From Megachile rotundata (taxonomy: Eukaryota > Arthropoda > Insecta > Hymenoptera > Megachilidae), in assembly GCF_050947335.1 (NCBI RefSeq), contig NW_027473345.1:1405176-1469175 (forward strand): a stretch of DNA of 64,000 nucleotides. Direction: 5' to 3'. Made by a program: the position numbers and the translations under genes. The notes below the pieces were generated by a model. That model searched no databases, was not told where the DNA came from, and worked only from the letters and a program-made list of their open reading frames with translations. Shown one piece after another: positions 36,945 to 49,455 of this stretch. The first letter of the stretch is position 1; each line of letters starts with the position of its first letter.

Positions 36945-37610
36945 ATTGGGACTGTGTGAGTGTGATTGTGTGATCGTGATTGTGTGATCGTGATTGTGTG
37001 ATCGTGATTGCGTGACCGTGATTGTGTGATCGTGATTGAGTGATCGTGGTTGTGTTATTGTGATTGTGTGATTGTGATTGTGTTATTGTGAGTGTGTGAT
37101 TGTGATTGTGTTATTGTGATTGTGTGATCGTGACTGTGCGATCGCGATTGTGTAATCGTGATTGTGTGATCGTGTTTGTGTGATAGTGATTGTGTGATAG
37201 TGATTGTGTGATAGTGATTGTGTCATAGTGATTGTGTGATCCTGGCTGTGTGATTGTGATTGTGTGTTTGTGATTGTGTGACTGTGATTGTGTGATTGTG
37301 ATTATGGGATTGTGATTGTGTGAATGTGTGATCGTGATTGTGCGATCGTGATTGTGTGATCGTGATTGTGTTTGTGTAATTGGGATTGTGATTGTGTGAC
37401 TGTGTGATTGTGATTGTGTGATCGTGACTGGGTGATCGTGATTGTGTGATCGCAATTGTGGGATTGTGACTGAGTGATTGTGTGATTGTGTGATTGTGAT
37501 TGTGATTGTGTGAGTGTGTGATTGTGATTGTGTGATCGAGATTGTGTGATCGTGATTGTGTGATCGTGATCGTGTGATCGTGATTGTGTGATTGTGATCG
37601 TGTTATTGTG
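36945..37610 (+). repeat. Alpha marker block 8
   Basis: Complete alpha block with ATCCTGGCTG at 37239. One private variant near 37322 reads GTGAATGTGTG where other copies have GTGATTGTGTG. Confidence 0.88.
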
Positions 37611-38728
37611 ATTGTGTGATTGTGATTGTGTGATTGTGATTGTGTGATTGTGATTGTGCGATTGTGATTGTGCGATTGTGATTGTGCGATTGTGATTGTG
37701 CGATTGTGATTGTGATTGCGTGATTGTGATTGCGTGATTGTGATTGTGATTGCGTGATTGTGATTGCGTAATTGTGATTGCGTGATTGTGATTGCGTGAT
37801 TGTGCGATTGTGATTGTGTGATTGTGATTGTGTGATTCTGATTGTGTGACTGTGATTGTGTGATTGTGATTGTGATTGCGTGATTGTGATTGTGATTGCG
37901 TGATTGTGATTGTGTGATTGTGATTGTGTGATTGTGATTGTGTGATTGTGATTGTGTGATTGTGATTGTGTGATTGTGATTGTGTGATTGTGATTGTGTG
38001 ATTGTGATTGTGTGATTGTGATTGTGTGATTGTGATTGTGTGATTGTGATTGTGTGATTGTGATTGTGTGATTGTGATTGTGTGATTGTGATTGTGTGAT
38101 TGTGATTGTGTGATTGTGATTGTGTGATTGTGATTGTGTGATTGTGATTGTGTGATTGTGATTGTGTGATTGTGATTGTGTGAATGTGATTGTGTGATTG
38201 TGATTGTGTGATTGTGATTGTGTGATTGTGATTGTGTGATTGTGATTGTGTGATTGTGATTGTGTGATTGTGATTGTGTGATTGTGATTGTGTGATTGTG
38301 ATTGTGTGATTGTGTTTGTGTGATTGTGATTGTGATTGTGTGATTGTGATTGTGATTGCGTGATTGTGATTGCGTGATTGTGATTGCGTGATTGTGATTG
38401 CGTGATTGTGATTGCGTGATTGTGTGATTGTGATTGTGTGATTGTGATTGTCTGATTGTGATTGTGTGATTGTGACTGTGTGATTGTGATTGTGATTGTG
38501 TGATTGTGATTGTGTGATTGTGTGATTGTGATTGTGTGATTGTGATTGTGTGATTGTGATTGTGTGATTGTGATTGTGTGATTGTGATTGTGTGATTGTG
38601 ATTGTGTGATTGTGATTGTGTGATTGTGATTGTGTGATTGTGATTGTGTGATTGTGATTGTGTGATTGTGATTGTGTGATTGTGATTGTGTGATTGTGAT
38701 CGTGTGATTGTGATTGTGTGATTGTGAT
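37611..38728 (+). repeat. Alpha-beta linker, cycle 4
   Basis: Long form of the linker: ATTGCGTAAT (37763-37772), a uniform run with one GAATG (about 38182), TGTTTGTG (about 38312), a CG run, ATTGTCTG, and a uniform run. It is closest to 21421-22580. Confidence 0.88.
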
Positions 38729-39670
38729 TGTGTGACGGTGATTGTGTGATCGTGATTGTGTGATCGTGATTGTGTGATCGTGATTGTGTGACCGTGATTG
38801 TGTGATCGTGATTGAGTGATCGTGGTTGTGTTATTGTGATTGTGTGATTGTGATTGTGTTATTGTGATTGTGTGATTGTGATTGTGTTATTGTGATTGTG
38901 TGATCGTGACTGTGCGATCGCGATTGTGCGATCGCGACTGTGTGATCACGATTGTGTAATCGTGATTGTGTGATCGTGTTTGTGTCATAGTGATTGTGTG
39001 ATAGTGATTGTGTGATAGTGATTGTGTGATCCTGATTCTGTGATTGTGATTGTGTGTTTGTGATTGTGTGACTGCGATTGTGTGATTGTGATTGTGTGAT
39101 TGTGTGATCGTGATTGTGCGATCGTGATTGTGTGATCGTGATTGTGTTTGTGTAACGGTGATTGTGATTGTGTGACTGTGTGATTGTGATTGTGTGATCG
39201 TGACTGTGTGATCGTGATTGTGTGATCGCAATTGTGGGATTGCGACAGAGTGATTGTGTGATTGTGTGATTGTTATTGTGATTGTGTGACTGTGTGATTG
39301 TGATTGTGTGATGGAGATTGTGTGATCGTGATTGTGTGATCGTGATCGTGTGATCGCGATTGTGTGACCGTGATTGTGTGATCGTGATTGTGTGATAGTG
39401 ATTGTGTGATAGTGATTGTGTAATCGCGATAGTGTGATCGCGATTGTGTGGTGGTGATTGTGTGATCGTGATTGTGTGATCGCGATTGTGTGATTGTGAT
39501 TGTGTGATTGTGATTGTGTGATTGTGTTATTGTGATTGTGTTATTGTGATTGTGTCATTGTGATTGTGTTATTGTGATTGTGTGATTGTGATTGTGTGAT
39601 TGTGATTGTGTGATCGTGATTGTGTGATCGCGATTGTGGGATTGTGACTGTGTGATTGTGTGATCGTGAT
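38729..39670 (+). repeat. Beta marker block 5
   Basis: Complete beta block with ATCCTGATTCTG at 39029. GATTATGGG is absent, as in beta 2 and beta 3. Confidence 0.88.
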
Positions 39671-40416
39671 TGTGATTGTGTGATTGTGATTGTGTGATTG
39701 TGATTGTGTGATTGTGATTGTGTGATTGTGATTGTGTGATTTTGATTGTGTGAATGTGATTGTGTGACTGTGATTGTGTGATTGTGATTGTGTGATTGTG
39801 ATTGTGTGATTGTGATTGTGTGATTGTGATTGTGTGATTGTGATTGTGTGATTGTGATTGTGTGATTGTGATTGTGTGATTGTGATTGTGTGATTGTGAT
39901 TGTGTGATTGTGATTTAGTGATTGTGATTGTGTGATTGTGTTATTGTGATTGTGTTATTGTGATTGTGTCATTGTGATTGTGTTATTGTGATTGTGTGAT
40001 GGTGATTGTGCGATTGTGATTGCGCGATTGTGATTGCGCGATTGTGATTGCGCGATTGTGATTGCGCGATTGTGATTGCGCGATTGTGATTGCGTGATTG
40101 TGATTGTGTGACTCTGTGATTGTGATTGTGTTATCGAGATTGTGTGATCGTGATTGTCTGATCGTTATTGTGCGATCGTGATTGTGTGATCGTGATTGTG
40201 TGATTGTGATTGTGTGATTGTGATTGTATGATCGTGTCTGTGTGATGGTGTTTGTGTGATAGTGGTCGTGTGATAGTGATTGTGTGATTGTGATTGTGTG
40301 ATCGTGACTGGGTGATCGTGATTGTGTGATCGCAATTGTGGGATTGCGACTGAGTGATTGTGTGATTGTGTGATTGTTATTGTGATTGTGTGACTGTGTG
40401 ATTGTGATTGTGTGAT
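39671..40416 (+). repeat. Uniform run plus gamma1 block, cycle 4
   Basis: S2 units with GATTTTG (39738) and a private GACTG variant (about 39768), then gamma1 from GATTTAGTG (about 39912) to GCGACTGAG. The GCGCGATT run lies at about 40020-40085. Confidence 0.87.
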
Positions 40417-40734
40417 TGTGATCGTGTGATTGTGATGGTGTGATTGTGATCGTGTGATTGTGATCGTGTGATTGTGATCGTGTGATAGTGATCGTGTGAT
40501 TGTGATCGTGTGATTGTGATCGTGTGATTGTGATCGTGTGATTGTGATCGTGTGATTGTGATCGTGTGATTGTGATCGTGTGATTGTGATTGTGATTGTG
40601 ATCGTGTGATTGTGATCGTGTGATTGTGATCGTGTGATTGTGATCGTGTGATTGTGATCGTGTGATTGTGATCGTGTGATTGTGATCGTGTGATTGTGAT
40701 CGTGTGATCGTGATCGTGTGATCGTGATTGTGTG
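40417..40734 (+). repeat. Gamma2: ATCGTG-type run, cycle 4
   Basis: Same interruptions as cycles 1 and 2, but with fewer ATCGTG units after the doubled hexamer. Confidence 0.89.
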
Positions 40735-41589
40735 ATCGTGATTGTGTGATCGTGTTTGTTGATCGTGATTGTGATTATGACTGCGTGACTGCGATTGTGT
40801 GACTGTGATTGTGTAATCGTGATTGTGTAATCGTGATTGTGTAATCGTGATTGTGCGATCGTGATTGTGTGATCGTGATTGTGTGATCGTGATTGTGTGA
40901 TAGTGATTGTGTGACCGTGATTGTGGGATCGTGATTGTGTGATAGTGATTGTGTGACCGTGATTGTGGGATTGTGACTGTGTGATTGTGTGATTGTGATT
41001 GTGTGACTGTGATTGTGTGATTGTGATTGTGTTATCGTGACTGTGTGATCGTGATTGTGTGATTGTGATTGTGTGACTGTGATTGTGTGATTGCGATTGT
41101 GCGATTGTGATTGTGTTATTGTGTGATCGTGATTGTGCGATCGTGATTGTGTGATCGTGATTGTGATTGTGTCATTGTGACTGTGTCATTGTGATTGTGT
41201 CATTGTGATTGTGTCATTTTGATTGTGTGATTGTGATTGTGGTTGTGATTGTGTGACTGTGTGATTGTGAGTGTGTGATCGTGATTTTGTGATCGTGATT
41301 GTGTGATCGTGATTGTGTGATCGTGATTATGTGATCGTGATTGTGTGATAGTGATTGTGTGATAGTGATTGTGTGATCGTGATTGTGGGATCGTGATTGT
41401 GTTATTGTGTGATAGTGATTGTGTGATCATGATTGTGGGATTGTGACTGTGTGATTGTGTGATTGTGATTGTTATTGTGTGACTGTGTGATTGTGATTGT
41501 GTGATTGTGATTGTGTTATCGTGACTGTGTGATCGTGATTGTGTGATCGTGATTGTGTGACCGTGATTGTGTGATCGTGATTGTGATTG
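40735..41589 (+). repeat. Gamma3 marker block, cycle 4
   Basis: TTTGTTGATCGTG at 40755, the same order as the cycle 1 block, and the same 855-bp length. Confidence 0.88.
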
Positions 41590-43355
41590 GGTGATTTTGA
41601 TTGCGTGATTGTGATTGCGTGATTGTGATTGCGTGATTGTGATTGCGTGATTGTGATTGCGTGATTGTGATTGCGTGATTGTGATTGCATGATTATGATT
41701 GCGTGATTGTGATGGCGGGATTGTGATTGCGTGATTGTGATTCCGTGATTGTGATTGCGTGATTGTGATTGTGATTGCGTGATTGGGATTGCGTGATTGT
41801 GATTGAGTGATTGTGTGATTGTGATTGTGTGATAGTGATTGTGTGATTGTGATTGTGTGATTGTGATTGTGTGATTGTGATTGTGTGACTGTGATTGTGT
41901 GATTGTGATTGTGATTGCGTGATTGTGATTGCGTGATTGTGATTGCGTGATTGTGATTGTGATTGCGTGATTGTGATTGCGTGATTGTGATTGTGTGACT
42001 GTGATTGTGTGATTGTGATTGTGATTGTGCGATTGTGGTTGTGATTGTGATTGTGTGACTGTGATTGTGTGACTGTGATTGTGTGATTGTGATTGTGTGA
42101 TTGTGATTGTGTGATTGTGATTGTGTGATTGTGATTGTGTGATTGTGATTGTGTGACTGAGATTGTGTGATTGTGGTTGTGATTGTGTGATTGTGATTGC
42201 GATTGTGTGATTGTGATTGTGTGATTGTGATTGTGTGATTGTGATTGTGTGATTGTGATTGTGTGATTGTGATTGTGTGATTGTGATTGCGTGATTGTGA
42301 TTGCGTGATTGTGATTGCGTGATTGTGATTGCGTGATTGTGATTGCGTGATTGTGATTGCGTGATTGTGATTGCGTGATTGTGATTGCGTGATTGTGATT
42401 GCGTGATTGTGATTGTGTGATTGTGATTGTGTGATTGTGATTGTGTGATTGTGATTGTGTGATTGTGATTGTGTGATTGTGATTGTGTGATTGTGATTGT
42501 GTGATTGTGATTGTGTGATTGTGATTGTGTGATTGTGATTGTGTGATTGTGATTGTGTGATTGTGATTGTGTGATTGTGATTGTGTGATTGTGATTGTGT
42601 GATTGTGATTGTGTGAATGTGATTGTGTGATTGTGATTGTGTGATTGTGATTGTGTGATTGTGATTGTGTGATTGTGATTGTGTGATTGTGATTGTGTGA
42701 TTGTGATTGTGTGATTGTGATTGTGTGATTGTGATTGTGTGATTGTGATTGTGTGATTGTGATTGTGTGATTGTGATTGTGTGATTGTGATTGTGTGATT
42801 GTGATTGTGATTGTGTGATTGTGATTGAGATTGCGTGATTGTGATTGCGTGATTGTGATTGCGTGATTGTGATTGTGATTGTGTGATTGTGATTGCGTGA
42901 TTGTGATTGCGTGATTGTGATTGCGTGATTGTGATTGCGTGATTGTGATTGCGTGATTGTGATTGCGTGATTGTGATTGCGTGATTGTGTGATTGTGATT
43001 GTGTGATTGTGATTGTCTGATTGTGATTGTGTGATTGTGATTGTGTGATTGTGATTGCGTGATTGTGATTGCGTGATTGTGATTGCGTGATTGTGATTGC
43101 GTGATTGTGATTGCGTGATTGTGATTGCGTGATTGTGATTGCGTGATTGTGATTGCGTGATTGTGATTGCGTGATTTTGTGATTGTGATTGTGTGATTGT
43201 GATTGTCTGATTGTGATTGTGTGATTGTGATTGTGTGATTGTGATTGTGTGACTGTGATTGTGTGACTGTGATTGTGATTTTGTGATTGTGATTTTGTGA
43301 TTGTGATTCTGTGATTGTGATTGTGTGATTGTGGTCGTGTGATTGTGATTGTGTG
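41590..43355 (+). repeat. CpG-rich linker 2, cycle 4
   Basis: A single GCATGATTATG (41687) and no 342-bp duplication. It has GACTGAG (about 42156), CG runs, a uniform run with one GAATG (about 42614), TGAGATTGCG, two further CG runs and ATTGTCTG markers. A private GTGGTTGTG is near 42037. Confidence 0.88.
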
Positions 43356-44021
43356 ATTGGGACTGTGTGAGTGTGATTGTGTGATCGTGATTGTGTGATC
43401 GTGATTGTGTGATCGTGATTGCGTGACCGTGATTGTGTGATCGTGATTGAGTGATCGTGGTTGTGTTATTGTGATTGTGTGATTGTGATTGTGTTATTGT
43501 GAGTGTGTGATTGTGATTGTGTTATTGTGATTGTGTGATCGTGACTGTGCGATCGCGATTGTGTAATCGTGATTGTGTGATCGTGTTTGTGTGATAGTGA
43601 TTGTGTGATAGTGATTGTGTGATAGTGATTGTGTCATAGTGATTGTGTGATCCTGGCTGTGTGATTGTGATTGTGTGTTTGTGATTGTGTGACTGTGATT
43701 GTGTGATTGTGATTATGGGATTGTGATTGTGTGATTGTGTGATCGTGATTGTGCGATCGTGATTGTGTGATCGTGATTGTGTTTGTGTAATTGGGATTGT
43801 GATTGTGTGACTGTGTGATTGTGATTGTGTGATCGTGACTGGGTGATCGTGATTGTGTGATCGCAATTGTGGGATTGTGACTGAGTGATTGTGTGATTGT
43901 GTGATTGTGATTGTGATTGTGTGAGTGTGTGATTCTGATTGTGTGATCGAGATTGTGTGATCGTGATTGTGTGATCGTGATCGTGTGATCGTGATTGTGT
44001 GATTGTGATCGTGTTATTGTG
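43356..44021 (+). repeat. Alpha marker block 9
   Basis: Complete alpha block with ATCCTGGCTG at 43650. It is the last alpha block in the window. Confidence 0.88.
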
Positions 44022-45251
44022 ATTGTGTGATTGTGATTGTGTGATTGTGATTGTGTGATTGTGATTGTGCGATTGTGATTGTGCGATTGTGATTGTGCGA
44101 TTGTGATTGTGATTGCGTGATTGTGATTGCGTGATTGTGATTGCGTGATTGTGATTGTGATTGCGTGATTGTGATTGCGTAATTGTGATTGCGTGATTGT
44201 GATTGCGTGATTGTGTGATTGTGATTGTGTGATTCTGATGGTGTGACTGTGATTGTGTGATTGTGATTGTGATTGCGTGATTGTGATTGTGATTGCGTGA
44301 TTGTGATTGTGTGATTGTGATTGTGTGATTGTGATTGTGTGATTGTGATTGTGTGATTGTGATTGTGTGATTGTGATTGTGCGATTGTGATTGTGCGATT
44401 GTGATTGTGTGATTGTGATTGTGTGATTGTGATTGTGTGATTGTGATTGTGTGATTGTGATTGTGTGATTGTGATTGTGTGATTGTGATTGTGTGATTGT
44501 GATTGTGTGATTGTGATTGTGTGATTGTGATTGTGTGATTGTGATTGTGTGATTGTGATTGTGTGATTGTGATTGTGTGATTGTGATTGTGTGATTGTGA
44601 TTGTGTGATTGTGATTGTGTGATTGTGATTGTGTGATTGTGATTGTGTGATTGTGATTGTGTGATTGTGATTGTGTGATTGTGATTGTGTGATTGTGATT
44701 GTGTGAATGTGATTGTGTGATTGTGATTGTGTGATTGTGATTGTGTGATTGTGATTGTGTGATTGTGATTGTGTGATTGTGATTGTGTGATTGTGATTGT
44801 GTGATTGTGATTGTGTGATTGTGATTGTGTGATTGTGTTTGTGTGATTGTGATTGTGATTGTGTGATTGTGATTGTGATTGCGTGATTGTGATTGCGTGA
44901 TTGTGATTGCGTGATTGTGATTGCGTGATTGTGATTGCGTGATTGTGATTGCGTGATTGTGTGATTGTGATTGTGTGATTGTGATTGTCTGATTGTGATT
45001 GTGTGATTGTGACTGTGTGATTGTGATTGTGATTGTGTGATTGTGATTGTGTGATTGTGTGATTGTGATTGTGTGATTGTGATTGTGTGATTGTGATTGT
45101 GTGATTGTGATTGTGTGATTGTGATTGTGTGATTGTGATTGTGTGATTGTGATTGTGTGATTGTGATTGTGTGATTGTGATTGTGTGATTGTGATTGTGT
45201 GATTGTGATTGTGTGATTGTGATCGTGTGATTGTGATTGTGTGATTGTGAT
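44022..45251 (+). repeat. Alpha-beta linker, cycle 5
   Basis: ATTGCGTAAT (44174-44183), GATTCTGATGGTG, two GTGCG units within the uniform run (about 44388), one GAATG (about 44704), TGTTTGTG, a CG run, ATTGTCTG, and a uniform run. Confidence 0.88.
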
Positions 45252-46205
45252 TGTGTGACGGTGATTGTGTGATCGTGATTGTGTGATCGTGATTGTGTGA
45301 TCGTGATTGTGTGACCGTGATTGTGTGATCGTGATTGAGTGATCGTGGTTGTGTTATTGTGATTGTGTGATTGTGATTGTGTTATTGTGATTGTGTGATT
45401 GTGATTGTGTTATTGTGATTGTGTGATCGTGACTGTGCGATCGCGATTGTGCGATCGCGACTGTGTGATCACGATTGTGTAATCGTGATTGTGTGATCGT
45501 GTTTGTGTCATAGTGATTGTGTGATAGTGATTGTGTGATAGTGATTGTGTGATCCTGATTCTGTGATTGTGATTGTGTGTTTGTGATTGTGTGACTGCGA
45601 TTGTGTGATTGTGATTATGGGATTGTGATTGTGTGATTGTGTGATCGTGATTGTGCGATCGTGATTGTGTGATCGTGATTGTGTTTGTGTAACGGTGATT
45701 GTGATTGTGTGACTGTGTGATTGTGATTGTGTGATCGTGACTGTGTGATCGTGATTGTGTGATCGCAATTGTGGGATTGCGACAGAGTGATTGTGTGATT
45801 GTGTGATTGTTATTGTGATTGTGTGACTGTGTGATTGTGATTGTGTGATGGAGATTGTGTGATCGTGATTGTGTGATCGTGATCGTGTGATCGCGATTGT
45901 GTGACCGTGATTGTGTGATCGTGATTGTGTGATAGTGATTGTGTGATAGTGATTGTGTAATCGCGATAGTGTGATCGCGATTGTGTGGTGGTGATTGTGT
46001 GATCGTGATTGTGTGATCGCGATTGTGTGATTGTGATTGTGTGATTGTGATTGTGTGATTGTGTTATTGTGATTGTGTTATTGTGATTGTGTCATTGTGA
46101 TTGTGTTATTGTGATTGTGTGATTGTGATTGTGTGATTGTGATTGTGTGATCGTGATTGTGTGATCGCGATTGTGGGATTGTGACTGTGTGATTGTGTGA
46201 TCGTG
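45252..46205 (+). repeat. Beta marker block 6
   Basis: Complete beta block with ATCCTGATTCTG at 45552 and GATTATGGG retained, which groups it with beta 1 and beta 4. Confidence 0.88.
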
Positions 46206-46519
46206 ATTGTGATTGTGTGATTGTGATTGTGTGATTGTGATTGTGTGATTTTGATTGTGTGAATGTGATTGTGTGATTGTGATTGTGTGATTGTGATTGT
46301 GTGATTGTGATTGTGTGATTGTGATTGTGTGATTGTGATTGTGTGATTGTGATTGTGTGATTGTGATTGTGTGATTGTGATTGTGTGATTGTGATTGTGT
46401 GATTGTGATTGTGTGATTGTGATTGTGTGATTGTGATTTAGTGATTGTGATTGTGTGATTGTGTTATTGTGATTGTGTTATTGTGATTGTGTCATTGTGA
46501 TTGTGTTATTGTGATTGTG
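46206..46519 (+). repeat. Uniform run plus truncated gamma1, cycle 5
   Basis: GATTTTG (46247) and a uniform run, then GATTTAGTG and TTATTG/TCATTG units. The rest of gamma1 (GCGCGATT run to GCGACTGAG) is missing, and the start of gamma2 is lost too. Confidence 0.85.
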
Positions 46520-46757
46520 TGATTGTGATCGTGTGATAGTGATCGTGTGATTGTGATCGTGTGATTGTGATCGTGTGATTGTGATCGTGTGATTGTGATC
46601 GTGTGATTGTGATCGTGTGATTGTGATCGTGTGATTGTGATTGTGATTGTGATCGTGTGATTGTGATCGTGTGATTGTGATCGTGTGATTGTGATCGTGT
46701 GATTGTGATCGTGTGATTGTGATCGTGTGATCGTGATCGTGTGATCGTGATTGTGTG
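46520..46757 (+). repeat. Gamma2: ATCGTG-type run, cycle 5 (shortened)
   Basis: It begins just before the ATAGTG interruption that lies in the middle of other gamma2 copies. It keeps the doubled hexamer and ends with a GTAAATGTG variant (46762) where other copies have GTGATTGTG. Confidence 0.87.
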
Positions 46758-47612
46758 ATCGTAAATGTGTGATCGTGTTTGTTGATCGTGATTGTGATTA
46801 TGACTGCGTGACTGCGATTGTGTGACTGTGATTGTGTAATCGTGATTGTGTAATCGTGATTGTGTAATCGTGATTGTGCGATCGTGATTGTGTGATCGTG
46901 ATTGTGTGATCGTGATTGTGTGATAGTGATTGTGTGACCGTGATTGTGGGATCGTGATTGTGTGATAGTGATTGTGTGACCGTGATTGTGGGATTGTGAC
47001 TGTGTGATTGTGTGATTGTGATTGTGTGACTGTGATTGTGTGATTGTGATTGTGTTATCGTGACTGTGTGATCGTGATTGTGTGATTGTGATTGTGTGAC
47101 TGTGATTGTGTGATTGCGATTGTGCGATTGTGATTGTGTTATTGTGTGATCGTGATTGTGCGATCGTGATTGTGTGATCGTGATTGTGATTGTGTCATTG
47201 TGACTGTGTCATTGTGATTGTGTCATTGTGATTGTGTCATTTTGATTGTGTGATTGTGATTGTGGTTGTGATTGTGTGACTGTGTGATTGTGAGTGTGTG
47301 ATCGTGATTTTGTGATCGTGATTGTGTGATCGTGATTGTGTGATCGTGATTATGTGATCGTGATTGTGTGATAGTGATTGTGTGATAGTGATTGTGTGAT
47401 CGTGATTGTGGGATCGTGAATGTGTTATTGTGTGATAGTGATTGTGTGATCATGATTGTGGGATTGTGACTGTGTGATTGTGTGATTGTGATTGTTATTG
47501 TGTGACTGTGTGATTGTGATTGTGTGATTGTGATTGTGTTATCGTGACTGTGTGATCGTGATTGTGTGATCGTGATTGTGTGACCGTGATTGTGTGATCG
47601 TGATTGTGATTG
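46758..47612 (+). repeat. Gamma3 marker block, cycle 5
   Basis: TTTGTTGATCGTG at 46778. One private variant, GATCGTGAATG near 47413, replaces GATCGTGATTG. Confidence 0.88.
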
Positions 47613-48230
47613 GGTGATTTTGATTGCGTGATTGTGATTGCGTGATTGTGATTGCGTGATTGTGATTGCGTGATTGTGATTGCGTGATTGTGATTGCGTG
47701 ATTGTGATTGCGTGATTGTGATTGCATGATTATGATTGCGTGATTGTGATGGCGGGATTGTGATTGCGTGATTGTGATTCCGTGATTGTGATTGCGTGAT
47801 TGTGATTGTGATTGCGTGATTGGGATTGCGTGATTGTGATTGAGTGATTGTGTGATTGTGATTGTGTGATAGTGATTGTGTGATTGTGATTGTGTGATTG
47901 TGATACTGTGATTGTGATTGTGTGACTGTGATTGTGTGATTGTGATTGTGATTGCGTGATTGTGATTGCGTGATTGTGATTGCGTGATTGTGATTGTGAT
48001 TGCGTGATTGTGATTGCGTGATTGTGATTGTGTGACTGTGATTGTGTGATTGTGATTGTGATTGTGCGATTGTGATTGTGATTGTGATTGTGTGACTGTG
48101 ATTGTGTGACTGTGATTGTGTGATTGTGATTGTGTGATTGTGATTGTGTGATTGTGATTGTGTGATTGTGATTGTGTGATTGTGATTGTGTGACTGAGAT
48201 TGTGTGATTGTGGTTGTGATTGTGTGATTG
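47613..48230 (+). repeat. CpG-rich linker 2, cycle 5 (short)
   Basis: CG run with a single GCATGATTATG (47724), GATGGCGGG, GATTCCGTG, a private GATACTGTG (about 47904), GACTGAG (about 48193) and GTGGTTGTG. It passes into uniform repeat and never reaches another alpha block. Confidence 0.87.
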
Positions 48231-49455
48231 TGATTGTGATTGTGTGATTGTGATTGTGTGATTGTGATTGTGTGATTGTGATTGTGTGATTGTGATTGTG
48301 TGATTGTGATTGTGTGATTGTGATTGTGTGATTGTGATTGTGTGATTGTGATTGTGTGATTGTGATTGTGTGATTGTGATTGTGTGATTGTGATTGTGTG
48401 ATTGTGATTGTGTGATTGTGATTGTGTGATTGTGATTGTGATTGTGTGATTGTGATTGTGTGATTGTGATTGTGTGATTGTGATTGTGTGATTGTGATTG
48501 TGTGATTGTGATTGTGTGATTGTGATTGTGTGATTGTGATTGTGTGATTGTGATTGTGTGATTGTGATTGTGTGATTGTGATTGTGTGATTGTGATTGTG
48601 TGATTGTGATTGTGTGATTGTGATTGTGTGATTGTGATTGTGTGATTGTGATTGTGTGATTGTGATTGTGTGATTGTGATTGTGTGATTGTGATTGTGTG
48701 ATTGTGATTGTGTGATTGTGATTGTGTGATTGTGATTGTGTGATTGTGATTGTGTGATTGTGATTGTGTGATTGTGATTGTGTGATTGTGATTGTGTGAT
48801 TGTGATTGTGTGATTGTGATTGTGTGATTGTGATTGTGTGATTGTGATTGTGTGATTGTGATTGTGTGATTGTGATTGTGTGATTGTGATTTTGTGATTG
48901 TGATTGTGTGATTGTGATTGTGTGATTGTGATTGTGTGATTGTGATTGTGTGATTGTGATTGTGTGATTGTGATTGTGTGATTGTGATTGTGTGATTGTG
49001 ATTGTGTGATTGTGATTGTGTGATTGTGATTGTGTGATTGTGATTGTGTGATTGTGATTGTGTGATTGTGATTGTGTGATTGTGATTGTGTGATTGTGAT
49101 TTTGTGATTGTGATTGTGTGATTGTGATTTTGTGATTGTGATTGTGTGATTGTGGTGTGATTGTGATTGTGTGATTGTGATTGTGTGATTGTGATTGTGT
49201 GATTGTGATTGTGTGATTGTGATTGTGTGATTGTGATTGTGTGATTGTGATTGTGTGATTGTGATTGTGTGATTGTGATTGTGTGATTGTGATTGTGTGA
49301 TTGTGATTGTGTGATTGTGATTGTGTGATTGTGATTGTGTGATTGTGATTGTGTGATTGTGATTGTGTGATTGTGATTGTGTGATTGTGTGATTGTGATT
49401 GTGTGATTGTGATTGTGTGATTGTGATTGTGTGATTGTGATTGTGTGATTGTGAT
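48231..49455 (+). repeat. Long uniform S2 run
   Basis: Nearly pure ATTGTG+ATTGTGTG with rare GATTTTGTG variants (about 48890, 49100 and 49130), one phase break GTGGTGTG (about 49155), and one doubled octamer (about 49381). Nothing else is present. Confidence 0.93.

Noticed and set aside
6805..45768. Repeated minus-strand frames of 86-114 codons in alpha and beta blocks, starting MRSHNHDH
   Set aside because: Apparent conservation between copies reflects recent duplication of the DNA blocks. The frames show only repeat-derived residues and lie within satellite on both sides.
49150..49165. GTGGTGTG phase break as an insertion site of a mobile element
   Set aside because: It is a small indel within uniform repeat. 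No element ends, target-site duplication or foreign sequence flank it.
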